Shown here in pieces: positions 22,953 to 30,326 of a DNA stretch of 41,757 nucleotides. Each line of letters begins with the position of its first letter. The first letter of the stretch is position 1. Both the position numbers and the translations under genes were made by a program. Source of the DNA: Oscillospiraceae bacterium. Lineage in GTDB: Bacteria > Bacillota > Clostridia > Oscillospirales > Ruminococcaceae. The stretch is taken from positions 1-41,757 of the forward strand of contig JAJQDP010000039.1 in assembly GCA_021202155.1 (NCBI GenBank), written 5' to 3'. Under the pieces are notes generated by a model, which was given only the letters and a program-made list of their open reading frames with translations, was not told the origin of the DNA and did no database searches.

Positions 22953-23840
22953 TCAGATAAGTGCTGTACCGACGTTGTCGATTGAGAGCTCCTTTACCTG
23001 CCAGCTTTCGAGCCCGGCATTCTCAAGGGAGAACCGGGTCTTTCCGGCAAAGTAGGTGTTCCGGTCATCGGCAATTGCCATGACTGTGGGTCCCGCTCCG
23101 CTTATGTAGACGCCGTACGCGCCGTGGCTGTAGGCGATGTCAAAGACCTCCTGGCAGTGGGGAATGAGCTCCATTCTGTACGGCTGGTGTAGCTTGTCGT
23201 TGACGGCTTCGCGGAGGTTCTCGAACTTTCCCGTGAGAAGGGACGCGGAGAAGAGTGCCGCTCGCGAGAGATTATAGACGGCGTCCTTGTGCGGGATTTC
23301 CTTCGGAAGACACGCCCTCGCAAGCTCAGTTTTCAGCTCGAAATCGGGGATGATGGCGTAGAATTTTAGCTTGGTATAGACCTCCTGCTTGACCCAGTGA
23401 ACCTGTCTGCCGTCGAAAACGGCGGTGACGATTCCTCCCAAAAGAGCGGGAGCGGTGTTGTCGGGGTGTCCTTCAATCTGAGCGGAGAGGTTCACCAAGT
23501 CGTCAGTGGTGAGCGGGTTTCCAAGAAGATGATTCGCGCCGACGAGCCCCGCAACAATGCAGGCGGACGACGACCCCAAGCCCCGAGCCATCGGGATGTT
23601 GTTTGTCTGGATGATTTTAAGCCCCGGAAGCTTCCTGCCGCAGACCTCAAAGAGGTCACGGGCTGAAATGTAGATAAGGTTACTCTCATCTGTCGGAATT
23701 TTCACATCGTCAGTAGAACTGATTTCAACCCTGTCCGACTCCTCCATTTCAACATAGTTGTAGTAGTCAAGAGCAAGCCCAAGGGCATCGAACCCCGCGC
23801 CCAAGTTAGCACTCGTTGCGGGTATGCGGATTTTTATCAT
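22953..23840 (-). CDS. thrB: Homoserine kinase
   Basis: 295 residues from ATG 23840, which follows AAAAGGAGTG; an upstream in-frame TTG extension lacks a ribosome binding site. GHMP kinase: N-terminal IRIPATSANLGAGFDALGLAL, ATP loop MARGLGSSSACIVAG, and C-terminal GAYGVYISGAGPTVMAI. It phosphorylates L-homoserine in threonine synthesis. It stands alone here: thrC and the homoserine dehydrogenase gene are not adjacent. A TTGCAC-17-TATACT promoter precedes it. Confidence 0.95.
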   Translation of the reverse strand: MIKIRIPATSANLGAGFDALGLALDYYNYVEMEESDRVEISSTDDVKIPTDESNLIYISARDLFEVCGRKLPGLKIIQTNNIPMARGLGSSSACIVAGLVGANHLLGNPLTTDDLVNLSAQIEGHPDNTAPALLGGIVTAVFDGRQVHWVKQEVYTKLKFYAIIPDFELKTELARACLPKEIPHKDAVYNLSRAALFSASLLTGKFENLREAVNDKLHQPYRMELIPHCQEVFDIAYSHGAYGVYISGAGPTVMAIADDRNTYFAGKTRFSLENAGLESWQVKELSIDNVGTALI

Positions 23841-23877
23841 AAAAAGCACTCCTTTTCGTGCCGGAATTTCAGTAATG

Positions 23878-23906
23878 AGTATACTACAAATCGGCGAGGA
23901 GTGCAA
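23878..23906 (-). promoter_or_regulatory. Promoter of thrB
   Basis: Minus strand: TTGCAC (23901-23906), 17-base spacer, TATACT (23878-23883). Confidence 0.75.
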
Positions 23907-23919
23907 GAGTATTTTTGAC

Positions 23920-23951
23920 AAGAAAAGCACCCCAGGGGAACGGGGTGCTTT
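23920..23951 (-). terminator. Terminator of the Rpn nuclease gene pair
   Basis: AAAGCACCCC (23924-23933) pairs perfectly with GGGGTGCTTT (23942-23951). On the minus strand it is followed by TCTTGTC after a TTTT. It lies 6 bases beyond the stop of the short tail gene. Confidence 0.8.
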
Positions 23952-23957
23952 GAAAAC

Positions 23958-24161
23958 TTATGCGGACTTTTTGAGGAGATAGCCTTTAGCCTCACCTTCA
24001 GAAATTTCAAACTGTTCCATTATGTCCTCTAAAATAGTTTCATCCGTCGCGCCGTACCGCCTTGCTGTATCAATTGAAGCCTCAATCGCTGAATCCTTTG
24101 CAACCTCGTCTCTGAAATCTTCCATCAATTTGCACATATGCTCCTGCCCCGTCCCAGTCAT
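23958..24161 (-). pseudogene. Duplicated C-terminal tail of an Rpn-type nuclease
   Basis: 67 codons. The first part, GQEHMCKLMEDFRDE, repeats the tail of the preceding protein almost exactly, and the last part (EISEGEAKGYLLKKS) parallels its NVSEAEAYLAKSK ending. No nuclease domain is present. Its ATG overlaps the upstream TGA (ATGA), so it would be translated by coupling. Either it is the remnant of a second full copy whose front was deleted by recombination between the repeated tails, or it is a retained small partner. The remnant reading is preferred. Confidence 0.6.
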
Positions 24162-25018
24162 CAGGCACTCATCTTACTTTTTGCGAGGTAAGCCTCTGCC
24201 TCAGATACGTTAAGATCATATCTGTTCATGATTCTGTTGAGAATTTCAGCCTCAGCAATTCCATCGACTCTCCATGACTCAATAGCAGTCATTACTGCAA
24301 CTTCCTTTGAAATCTCGTCTCTGAAATCATCCATAATCTCGTTTTTGAAATCTTCCATCAATTTGCACATATGCTCTTGTCCTCCTTCATCTTCTTTAAA
24401 ATACCTGGTTCTGTCTGCTAATATGCTGTAGTGCATTTCACTTGCCGACTTGCACCTGAAGTCGTGAATCAGCTTGCCTATCGGCTCTGATTCATTAGTA
24501 TATGCTCCGTTGACATAAATTATATGCGAGCCATCGCCAAAGGGCTTATCTAATTCTTTGATTTCCCGGTCAATATGATAGAGCGGAAGTCCGCCACCAA
24601 GGACATCGTTCTCTGTAATAAAGATCACATATGCAGGCTTCAGCTTAGGAATCTTGTCCCCGACAGTCGCCATTTTTGTGTCAAGCATACTGCTGTTGAA
24701 TCTTGCTCTTTCTGCATCTGCGCCGGCATCCTGACGCTGAACCTCAACATCGAAATGCTGACCATTTGCGTCGACCGCGTGAATATCAAGCCTTGCCGAG
24801 CGACCGTTCGGGTTCTTTATCTCATATTGTCCGACCGTCTCGATAACCGTTATCCCCGGGTCTTCCAAGATGATTCTCAGTATAAACTGAGTAGTCTCGA
24901 TATTGCCTCCGAAAAACAATGTCATGAAGCTGTCGTCCATAAGACAGAACTCACTCAGTATCTGCAAGTACCTTTCCCGGTATGACTTTTTTACCTTTTC
25001 CTGATTCAGGCCGCTCAC
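24161..25018 (-). CDS. Rpn family PD-(D/E)XK nuclease / putative transposase
   Basis: About 285 residues. The N-terminal region SYRERYLQILSEFCLMDDSFM and FFGGNIETTQFILRIIL are typical of the clostridial Rpn/transposase-31 group. The nuclease core is visible: SARLDIHAVDANG for the Asp, then FDVEVQRQ, an E-x-Q variant of E-x-K. YVIFITENDVLGGGLPLYH follows, as is usual. The C-terminal tail carries a helical repeat with EDF. Rpn proteins promote RecA-independent recombination; the clostridial versions are abundant and variable in number. I prefer GTG 25018 because the promoter -10 lies at 25043-25048, which excludes the more upstream TTG. It is cotranscribed with the short tail gene. Confidence 0.8.
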   Translation of the reverse strand: MSGLNQEKVKKSYRERYLQILSEFCLMDDSFMTLFFGGNIETTQFILRIILEDPGITVIETVGQYEIKNPNGRSARLDIHAVDANGQHFDVEVQRQDAGADAERARFNSSMLDTKMATVGDKIPKLKPAYVIFITENDVLGGGLPLYHIDREIKELDKPFGDGSHIIYVNGAYTNESEPIGKLIHDFRCKSASEMHYSILADRTRYFKEDEGGQEHMCKLMEDFKNEIMDDFRDEISKEVAVMTAIESWRVDGIAEAEILNRIMNRYDLNVSEAEAYLAKSKMSA

Positions 25019-25042
25019 GTCCTTTTCCTCTTCTGTACCTAC

Positions 25043-25071
25043 ATTATACCACAAATCAGTGCCGGGTGCAA
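25043..25071 (-). promoter_or_regulatory. Promoter of the Rpn nuclease gene
   Basis: Minus strand: TTGCAC (25066-25071), 17-base spacer, TATAAT (25043-25048). It begins within 8 bases of the end of the next upstream gene. Confidence 0.75.
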
Positions 25072-25078
25072 GCCCTTT

Positions 25079-27838
25079 TCACTTCTCCTCCGTCATCTCC
25101 CGATACATCCTCATGAGCTCCGCCACGCACCCCGACTCGGTCATCTCCTTAGAAGAGAACCCATAAGCCTGCATGACCGCAATATCATTATACTGATGCG
25201 CCTTCCTCAGCTCCGGCGGCATAACCGCCTCGTCATACAAATCCGCCAGGCTATCGCCCGGATACAACGCCCGAGCATCCAAAATCCCCTGCGCCGTCTT
25301 CTCAATCTTCGCCTTCTGCTCAGCAGTAGGGGAGCACCAGGGGAAGTTGTTGTAAACGATGTCTTTGGAATAGGTGTAATCAGATTTTAATCTTGCGGCA
25401 ACAGTTCTCATCCATGCCATGTGAACATTAGAGGTCAAAACCCCAAAATGGAAAAGAGTAGCATCAGGAATAATAAACAGTTTGTTACCTGCTATTACGC
25501 TATCATCTAGATAACCCATTGGGATGTATCTTCTACGTTCAGATGAAACAATAGGAATTGCAATAAATTGCTTTGGATTTCTTTGCTCTCTGAATAAAGT
25601 AGGAGTTTCTGCTTTCTTTCTTGCCCCAGCATCGTTACTACTAGCTCGCATTTCTTGAACTGCTTTTACTCGCTTCATAACAAGAGACATTTTTCTCAAT
25701 TCAGATGGTGGGCAATCAACTAGCCAAAGACACCATCTTTTTTTGTTATTTATAAATTCATATCCCATCATATAGCGTTTAATGTAAGCGATTGCTTTTG
25801 GCTCTTTGTCGATAAAGTCTTCATAGTCTTTCTCTTCGATGATTAGATTTCCACCGTCCATTGCCTGATTTCCCATCATCATCGGAGGTACATCACATAA
25901 TGGCTCTTTTCTACTGGTTATCAAAATATTTGCACCATCAACTAAATATGGACTGATGTTTTTGGCTATAGTTTTTATACCATCAGAATACAGAACTTTT
26001 TTAGGTCTATCGTGACACGAAAATCCAACAATAACAACATGAACCTGTGCTTTCTGAGAAGATTCACTTGCCCATACAAAAGAACGCCATGCAAAATTGA
26101 TTTTAATGGAATATTTTTCGAGTAACAACGACCACAAATCTCCAGCCATTTGACCTTGGCAAATAGAATTGGTAGATACAAAGGCGACCTCGCACTGTGT
26201 TCCCTGAATAAACTCAGCAGCCTTTTTATACCAACATGTCACATAGTCTAACAAAGCTGGCTTTATATCGTTAGCAAATACTGCTTGCATATCGCTTTTT
26301 TGGTCTGCAGATGCAAACTTGAATCCCACAAACGGCGGGTTTCCCATAATATAAGAAAGTTCGGTTTTGGGGACTACGGTTTCCCAGTCGGTGGTGAGGG
26401 CGTTTTTCTCTACTATGTAGGCGTTGGTTTTTAAGGGGAGGAAGTCGAGGGTTTGGAGGACTATTTCTTCGGTTTCCTTCATCATCTGGCTCTCGGCAAT
26501 CCAGAGGGCGGTTTTGGCGACCGTTACGGCGAAGTCGTTTATCTCTATGCCGTAGAATTGGCTGATGGTGACCTTGATGGGGTCGATGACATCGCCCATC
26601 TGCATCTGCCCGTGGGTGAGCTCGCTGATGACTTCGTTTTCAAGCCGGCGAAGAGATAAGTAGGTTTCTGTGAGGAAGTTGCCGCTTCCTGCGGCGGGGT
26701 CCAAGAACTTAAGTTTCGCAAGCTTATCCTGAAAAGCTTTCAGGGCGGTCTGCCGCTTCTTCTCGCCGGGAATAGCCCGGATTTCGCCGAATTCCTGCTT
26801 CAGGTCGTCCAAAAACAGCGGGTCAATGACTTTGTGGATGTTTTCGATGGAGGTGTAGTGCATGCCGCCCGAACGACGGGTTTCGGGGTTCAGGGTGCTC
26901 TCGAAAACTGCGCCGAAGATGGTCGGGCTTATCTCTTTCCAGTTGAAGCCGGAGCTTGCTTTCTCAAGGAGAAGGTCTCTTATCTCGTCGGTAAAGTTCG
27001 GAATTTCGATGTTTTCGTCAGAGAATAAGCCGCCGTTGACATAGGGGAAGGCGGCAAGCTCGGGGTCGAGGTATCGGTCTCTCTCCGGCTCGGGAGTGTC
27101 GAGGATTTTAAAGAGCTCAATGAGGGCGGAGCGCATCCTTCTCGTCTCAAAGCTCGCCATGTAGTCGTGGAACATGCCGTAGCGGTCGAAGATTCCGGCG
27201 TTCTCAGCATAGAGGCAGAATACGAGACGAACGCAGAGGACGTTCAAAGAGTGCATGGCACTCTTGCTCGAAGGGTCGACGTATTCTTTTGAGAAGGCAT
27301 CATAAAGAAGCCCGACAATCTCGCCCGCGGCGATGGAGACCTCCATCTCGCGCCTGATGTGCTCGCTCCCGGTGTCAACCAAAAAGTTCAGTCTGTAGTA
27401 TTCTTTCGGGAGGTCTTCAAGCCTGATGATTTCCGGCTCACCGTTCGGCTTGTTCATGTCGTAGACCCAGAACTCGGCGAAGTTGCAGGTGATGACCCAC
27501 CTCGGGTGTCGGTCGACCGGAAGCTCGACGATGTAGCGTTTTGCCTGCTGGAAAGGAGTCAGATATGTCCCGTCCGACTGCTTGATAGCTTTTTTGAGAT
27601 CTTTTCCCAAACCCTTCTGCTCGATGAGGACTTTTGTTGAGGGGATGTAGCCGTCGATGAAGCTGGTGTGGTCAAGATGCACCTGGTCCTCAAAGCTGAT
27701 GAATTCCGAAATGTTTTTTACCCCATAGACATGCTCAAGAAGGTCAATCCAGAATTTCTGTGATTCGCCCTTCTCGTAGCCCTTGCCCTTCCAGAATTCC
27801 GCAAATTTCTTCGCTTCCACTGCCTGTAAGTCGGTCAT
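25079..27838 (-). CDS. Type IIG (MmeI-like) restriction endonuclease-methyltransferase
   Basis: 919 residues. One chain appears to hold both activities. The N-terminal PD-(D/E)XK nuclease is seen as FIDGYIPSTKVLIEQKG (Asp62, Glu73, Lys75). A helical connector follows at about 160-330. The gamma-class adenine methyltransferase has motif I FLDPAAGSGNFL (379-390) and motif IV NPPF (500-503). A target-recognition domain covers about 600-830, then a short C-terminal helical part. Such enzymes methylate one strand of their site and cleave at a fixed distance; the site cannot be read from sequence. ATG 27838 follows GAGAGGTGAGG. The DNA coding for residues about 505-830 is clearly more AT-rich than the rest, suggesting exchange of the specificity region. 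The gene sits beside tRNA-Val, a common insertion spot. Confidence 0.87.
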   Translation of the reverse strand: MTDLQAVEAKKFAEFWKGKGYEKGESQKFWIDLLEHVYGVKNISEFISFEDQVHLDHTSFIDGYIPSTKVLIEQKGLGKDLKKAIKQSDGTYLTPFQQAKRYIVELPVDRHPRWVITCNFAEFWVYDMNKPNGEPEIIRLEDLPKEYYRLNFLVDTGSEHIRREMEVSIAAGEIVGLLYDAFSKEYVDPSSKSAMHSLNVLCVRLVFCLYAENAGIFDRYGMFHDYMASFETRRMRSALIELFKILDTPEPERDRYLDPELAAFPYVNGGLFSDENIEIPNFTDEIRDLLLEKASSGFNWKEISPTIFGAVFESTLNPETRRSGGMHYTSIENIHKVIDPLFLDDLKQEFGEIRAIPGEKKRQTALKAFQDKLAKLKFLDPAAGSGNFLTETYLSLRRLENEVISELTHGQMQMGDVIDPIKVTISQFYGIEINDFAVTVAKTALWIAESQMMKETEEIVLQTLDFLPLKTNAYIVEKNALTTDWETVVPKTELSYIMGNPPFVGFKFASADQKSDMQAVFANDIKPALLDYVTCWYKKAAEFIQGTQCEVAFVSTNSICQGQMAGDLWSLLLEKYSIKINFAWRSFVWASESSQKAQVHVVIVGFSCHDRPKKVLYSDGIKTIAKNISPYLVDGANILITSRKEPLCDVPPMMMGNQAMDGGNLIIEEKDYEDFIDKEPKAIAYIKRYMMGYEFINNKKRWCLWLVDCPPSELRKMSLVMKRVKAVQEMRASSNDAGARKKAETPTLFREQRNPKQFIAIPIVSSERRRYIPMGYLDDSVIAGNKLFIIPDATLFHFGVLTSNVHMAWMRTVAARLKSDYTYSKDIVYNNFPWCSPTAEQKAKIEKTAQGILDARALYPGDSLADLYDEAVMPPELRKAHQYNDIAVMQAYGFSSKEMTESGCVAELMRMYREMTEEK

Positions 27839-27869
27839 GATAGCCTCACCTCTCGAAAATAGTATAATT

Positions 27870-27899
27870 ATTATACAATAAACCCGCCCCGACTGTCAA
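27870..27899 (-). promoter_or_regulatory. Promoter of the type IIG gene, embedded in the tRNA terminator
   Basis: Minus strand: consensus TTGACA (27894-27899), 18-base spacer, consensus TATAAT (27870-27875). The -35 overlaps the 3' arm and loop of the tRNA-Val terminator hairpin. Confidence 0.8.
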
Positions 27900-27916
27900 T
27901 AAACAATCGGGGTGGG
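27880..27916 (-). terminator. Terminator of tRNA-Val
   Basis: On the minus strand CCCACCCCGATTG pairs with CAGTCGGGGCGGG (two imperfect positions), followed by TTTATTG. It lies 11 bases after the encoded CCA. Confidence 0.8.
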
Positions 27917-27927
27917 TGTCAAAATAA

Positions 27928-28004
27928 TGGTGGAAGCAACGGGGCTCGAACCCGTGACCTCTCGCGTGTGAGGCGAACGCTCATCCCGGCTGAGCTATGC
28001 TTCC
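27928..28004 (-). tRNA. tRNA-Val (anticodon CAC)
   Basis: On the minus strand the full cloverleaf folds: acceptor GGAAGCA with TGCTTCC; D stem GCTC/GAGC; anticodon stem TTCGC/GCGAG with loop CTCACAC (anticodon CAC, reading GUG); T arm ACGGG-TTCGAGC-CCCGT; discriminator A; CCA encoded (27928-27930). It has its own promoter and terminator. tRNA genes are frequent integration sites, and accessory DNA lies on both sides, but no duplicated tRNA 3' end was found. Confidence 0.96.
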
Positions 28005-28013
28005 TTAAGTCAT

Positions 28014-28042
28014 ACTATACCACTTTTCGGTGGCAAATGCAA
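28014..28042 (-). promoter_or_regulatory. Promoter of tRNA-Val
   Basis: Minus strand: TTGCAT (28037-28042), 17-base spacer, TATAGT (28014-28019), 9 bases before the mature 5' end. Confidence 0.8.
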
Positions 28043-28081
28043 GAGGGAGATTTGAGTTTTTGGAGACTCACTCATAGCGAC

Positions 28082-28110
28082 TTGCCTTTATTGCCGATAT
28101 GTGGTATACT
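28082..28110 (+). promoter_or_regulatory. Promoter of the HELMH metallopeptidase-like gene (shared module 1)
   Basis: TTGCCT at 28082-28087, 17-base spacer, TATACT at 28105-28110 within GATATGTGGTATACTGAT. It closely resembles the promoters at 28850 and 39735. Confidence 0.75.
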
Positions 28111-28145
28111 GATTTCATCAAACAAAATCCAAGGAGGACTCCGCC

Positions 28146-28607
28146 ATGCCCGAAACCGAAATTCAACGACTGCTTGAAAAGTGGACAGAAATCCTGCGAA
28201 TCAAGAACAACTGGGACGTTAAGCTTGACCTTCGCTCCGACCCGTCCTTCCCGAAGACCGGAGACATAAAAATCGACTGCGACGACCGCAAGGCGATTCT
28301 CATTCTGAATCAAGCCGGTCCGAACTGGGGCAACCCGGAGGAGACCATCTGCCACGAGCTCATGCACCTTAAGATGTACCCGCTTGACCAGTTCACCGAG
28401 TCGATGATTACGTCGACGTTTGAAGATGGCACTGCAGGCTGGAATCTTGCCTACACGAACTTCTTCCTGAATCTTGAGATAACGGTCGAGGAGCTCACCA
28501 AGTGCTTTCTCGCCGCGTTCGGCGAAGACAAAACCCTGTCCTACGGCAGATGCGAGGGCAAGAAGTCGTTCGATGAACTGTTTGAGGGGTTGAAGAGGCT
28601 TGGATAA
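28146..28607 (+). CDS. Small HExxH metallopeptidase-like protein
   Basis: 153 residues. The motif CHELMHLKMYPLD has the H-E-x-x-H layout of a zinc metallopeptidase. It is preceded by a beta-strand segment (DIKIDCDDRKAILILNQ) and followed by TNFFLNLEITVEELTKCFL, a possible third-ligand helix. No signal peptide, so it is cytosolic. I do not recognise a named family; it resembles stand-alone minimal proteases found in mobile regions of gut Clostridia. ATG 28146 follows AAGGAGG. The gene is free-standing with its own promoter, and its stop is directly followed by a degraded acetyltransferase end in the same frame. Confidence 0.7.
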   Translation: MPETEIQRLLEKWTEILRIKNNWDVKLDLRSDPSFPKTGDIKIDCDDRKAILILNQAGPNWGNPEETICHELMHLKMYPLDQFTESMITSTFEDGTAGWNLAYTNFFLNLEITVEELTKCFLAAFGEDKTLSYGRCEGKKSFDELFEGLKRLG

Positions 28608-28610
28608 TGA

Positions 28611-28805
28611 GGAGACACCGAGGACGAATACCTGAGTAACAACAGTGCCAACTTCCACGCCCATCTGGGTTTCAAAGAAGTCGGCAGATTCCGCAAGTGC
28701 GGGTATAAATTCAACCGGTGGTATGACATGATCTGGATGGAGAAGATTATCGGGGAGCACGAGGGGAGACCGGGGAGAGTGGAACGGTATGATTTCTCAA
28801 GGTGA
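28611..28805 (+). pseudogene. 3' remnant of a GNAT (phosphinothricin-type) acetyltransferase
   Basis: In-frame translation gives NSANFHAHLGFKEVGRF, RKCGYKFNRWYDMIWMEK and IIGEH, the typical last third of a PAT/bar-like N-acetyltransferase, ending in a normal TGA at 28803-28805. The first two thirds, including the acetyl-CoA loop, are missing. It begins 4 bases after the stop of the metallopeptidase-like gene, so that gene probably inserted into or replaced the front. Confidence 0.75.
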
Positions 28806-28849
28806 AGGGCATTGAGGGGCAAAAAATCCACAAATCTGCCTCTGCCGCC

Positions 28850-28878
28850 TTGCTTTTCTCGATCTGATATGTTATACT
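28850..28878 (+). promoter_or_regulatory. Promoter of the SWIM protein gene (shared module 2)
   Basis: TTGCTT at 28850-28855, 17-base spacer, TATACT at 28873-28878. The stretch CCTTGCTTTTCTC, then TCTGATATG, then TATACTGA is also found at 39733-39765. Confidence 0.75.
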
Positions 28879-28921
28879 GATTAAAAGTGATTCTCCAAAT
28901 AAGCAATCAGGAGGGACAAAA

Positions 28922-29386
28922 ATGGGCTTAATAGAATGTGCAAGTGGCGCATCCGCTTGGCGAGGATACGACTACTACAGGGAAAAGAAAGTCCTTAAAG
29001 TCATAGGCGTTGGCGATGGCGTGTTTGTAGCTGCTGTTGCAGGCAGTTCAACAGAGCCTTATAGTGTTACAATTGATGTAAATCATCCCAGAAAATCCAA
29101 ATGCAACTGCCCTCATGCTGATGGCAAAAGAATCGTTTGCAAGCACATGATTGCCACTTATTTTGCGGCTTTCCCTGAAAAAGCGGACGAGTTTTATGAA
29201 GATTATTTGCAGTCTGTTAAGGACGAGGAGGAGTGGGAGGAAGAAGTTTCGGAAAGACTGAGGGTGTATGTAAACAGCCTCGGCAAGAAACAACTTCAGG
29301 AAATTGTACTCGAGCTTCTATATGATGGTCCTGATTGGCAGTATGACCGGTTTGTCCGAGAGCATGAACTGGATGAGGATTACTGA
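28922..29386 (+). CDS. SWIM zinc-finger protein
   Basis: 154 residues. The zinc finger reads C-x-C-x(9)-C-x-H in KCNCPHADGKRIVCKHMIA (residues about 60-78). The N-terminal part (ASGASAWRGYDYYREKKV) resembles SWIM proteins found near Swi2/Snf2 helicases. The C-terminal half is acidic and helical (KDEEEWEEEVSERLRVYV). SWIM fingers bind DNA or proteins. No helicase is adjacent, so the partner is unknown. ATG 28922 follows CAGGAGGG. Its own promoter; a terminator duplicated from the sigK region lies 70 bases after the stop. Confidence 0.82.
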   Translation: MGLIECASGASAWRGYDYYREKKVLKVIGVGDGVFVAAVAGSSTEPYSVTIDVNHPRKSKCNCPHADGKRIVCKHMIATYFAAFPEKADEFYEDYLQSVKDEEEWEEEVSERLRVYVNSLGKKQLQEIVLELLYDGPDWQYDRFVREHELDEDY

Positions 29387-29455
29387 CTGCTGATGAAGGT
29401 ATGAATTAGACAAGACAGCATTTATTCAATGGATTGATTGAAATTAAGATGAGAT

Positions 29456-29480
29456 AGAGCGACCCCGTCGCTCTTTTTTT
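29456..29480 (+). terminator. Intrinsic terminator after the SWIM gene (left copy of the sigK-region repeat)
   Basis: GAGCGA, CCCCG, TCGCTC, then seven Ts. The same hairpin with a two-base deletion precedes sigK at 40304-40327. Confidence 0.88.
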
Positions 29481-29592
29481 GCGCCCTCTGCCCCTCATCA
29501 ACCCCGCCCCTCCCGAATATACTTAACGGGGTGATTGCATGTTTTTAAGAATACTATCAGAATCATATTTTCGGCTCAATTTGGAAGCCTTT
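29456..29592 (+). repeat. Left direct repeat: sigK upstream region plus degenerate sigK 5' codons
   Basis: It aligns with 40305-40440: the terminator, a C-rich stretch (CCCTCATCA, CCCC), then 24 identical bases at 29512-29535 and 40359-40382 (CCCGAATATACTTAACGGGG plus TGAT), then ATGTTTTT. From ATG 29539 the translation MFLRILSESYFRLN parallels the SigK start MFFKLISNIFSRLL before diverging and stopping. The rest of the gene is absent. It marks the left border of the accessory block that ends at intact sigK. Confidence 0.7.
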
Positions 29593-29662
29593 TTGGTATG
29601 TAAGAGACCATGGTTATATACTTGCTTCAAATATAACAGGACGGATTGAAGTCGCACCGCTG

Positions 29663-30136
29663 ATGGTTCTCCACCTCCCTCTGCTGTCCATGAAGAAGCA
29701 TAACGATGCCGTGAAGTTCAATCTCCAGTTCACATCTCTTGACAAAATTGAGAGTATGCCGGACAAGCTCCGTTGGCATCGTTATCACAAAGGGCTGTAT
29801 CAGTTTGAAGTCGCCGAGTATCTGGGCGTCGAGCGGCAGACCTATAGCGGCTATGAAGAACCTGACCGTGATTTTTGCCCGCCTGAGCATATCGCCAAGC
29901 TCACAGAGCTTTACGGAGTTCCTGCCGAAGACCTGACGGATGAATACAATCTGTTCATCTATCGGGGACAAGGCAAGCAGGTGATAGCGAAGCGTAAGGA
30001 GCTTGGACTGACCCGTGAAGAGTATGCCGCCCAACTTGGCACATCATCCGGTAATCTCAAGAAGTGGGAGAGGGATGAGGTGAGGATGGTTAAGAGGACT
30101 TGGGAGAGGTATTTTAGGGAAGATAATAGTGGGTAA
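29663..30136 (+). CDS. Two-domain helix-turn-helix (XRE-like) regulator
   Basis: Up to 157 residues; the start is uncertain (ATG 29663 or 29690, neither with a good ribosome binding site), and the gene may have lost its native 5' end at the repeat border. Two HTH units are visible: LRWHRYHKGLYQFEVAEYLG with VERQTYSGYE at about residues 36-66, and VIAKRKELGLTREEYAAQLG with TSSGNLKKWERD at about 107-140. The linker TELYGVPAEDLTDEYNLFIY is typical of clostridial duplicated-HTH regulators. The target is unknown; it may have served the neighbouring defence genes. No clear promoter. Confidence 0.7.
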   Translation: MVLHLPLLSMKKHNDAVKFNLQFTSLDKIESMPDKLRWHRYHKGLYQFEVAEYLGVERQTYSGYEEPDRDFCPPEHIAKLTELYGVPAEDLTDEYNLFIYRGQGKQVIAKRKELGLTREEYAAQLGTSSGNLKKWERDEVRMVKRTWERYFREDNSG

Positions 30137-30266
30137 CAGTAACCACATCGGCAAATTTTTAATTTTTTGACGGTGTGGTTAGAAGTATATGTGGGCGATA
30201 ATTGGTGAGGTAATCAGCTCACTTTCATAAAAGCGCATTTAAGTGAGAAAAAATCTCATTAGAGTG
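30137..30266. other. Intergenic gap without features
   Basis: AT-rich, non-coding in all frames. It holds only a short GAGAAAAAATCTC palindrome near 30244. Nothing else is supported. Confidence 0.5.
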
Positions 30267-30293
30267 TTGACTTTTAAGAAAAATGAGTATAAT
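30267..30293 (+). promoter_or_regulatory. Promoter of the RloA-like gene
   Basis: TTGACT at 30267-30272, a short 15-base spacer, TATAAT at 30288-30293. Confidence 0.55.
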
Positions 30294-30326
30294 GGTATTA
30301 CAATGATTAAGGAGGATGGTGACATT

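Noticed and set aside
27928-28004. tRNA-Val as attachment site of the accessory block
   Set aside because: No duplicate of the tRNA 3' end was found on either side within the window.
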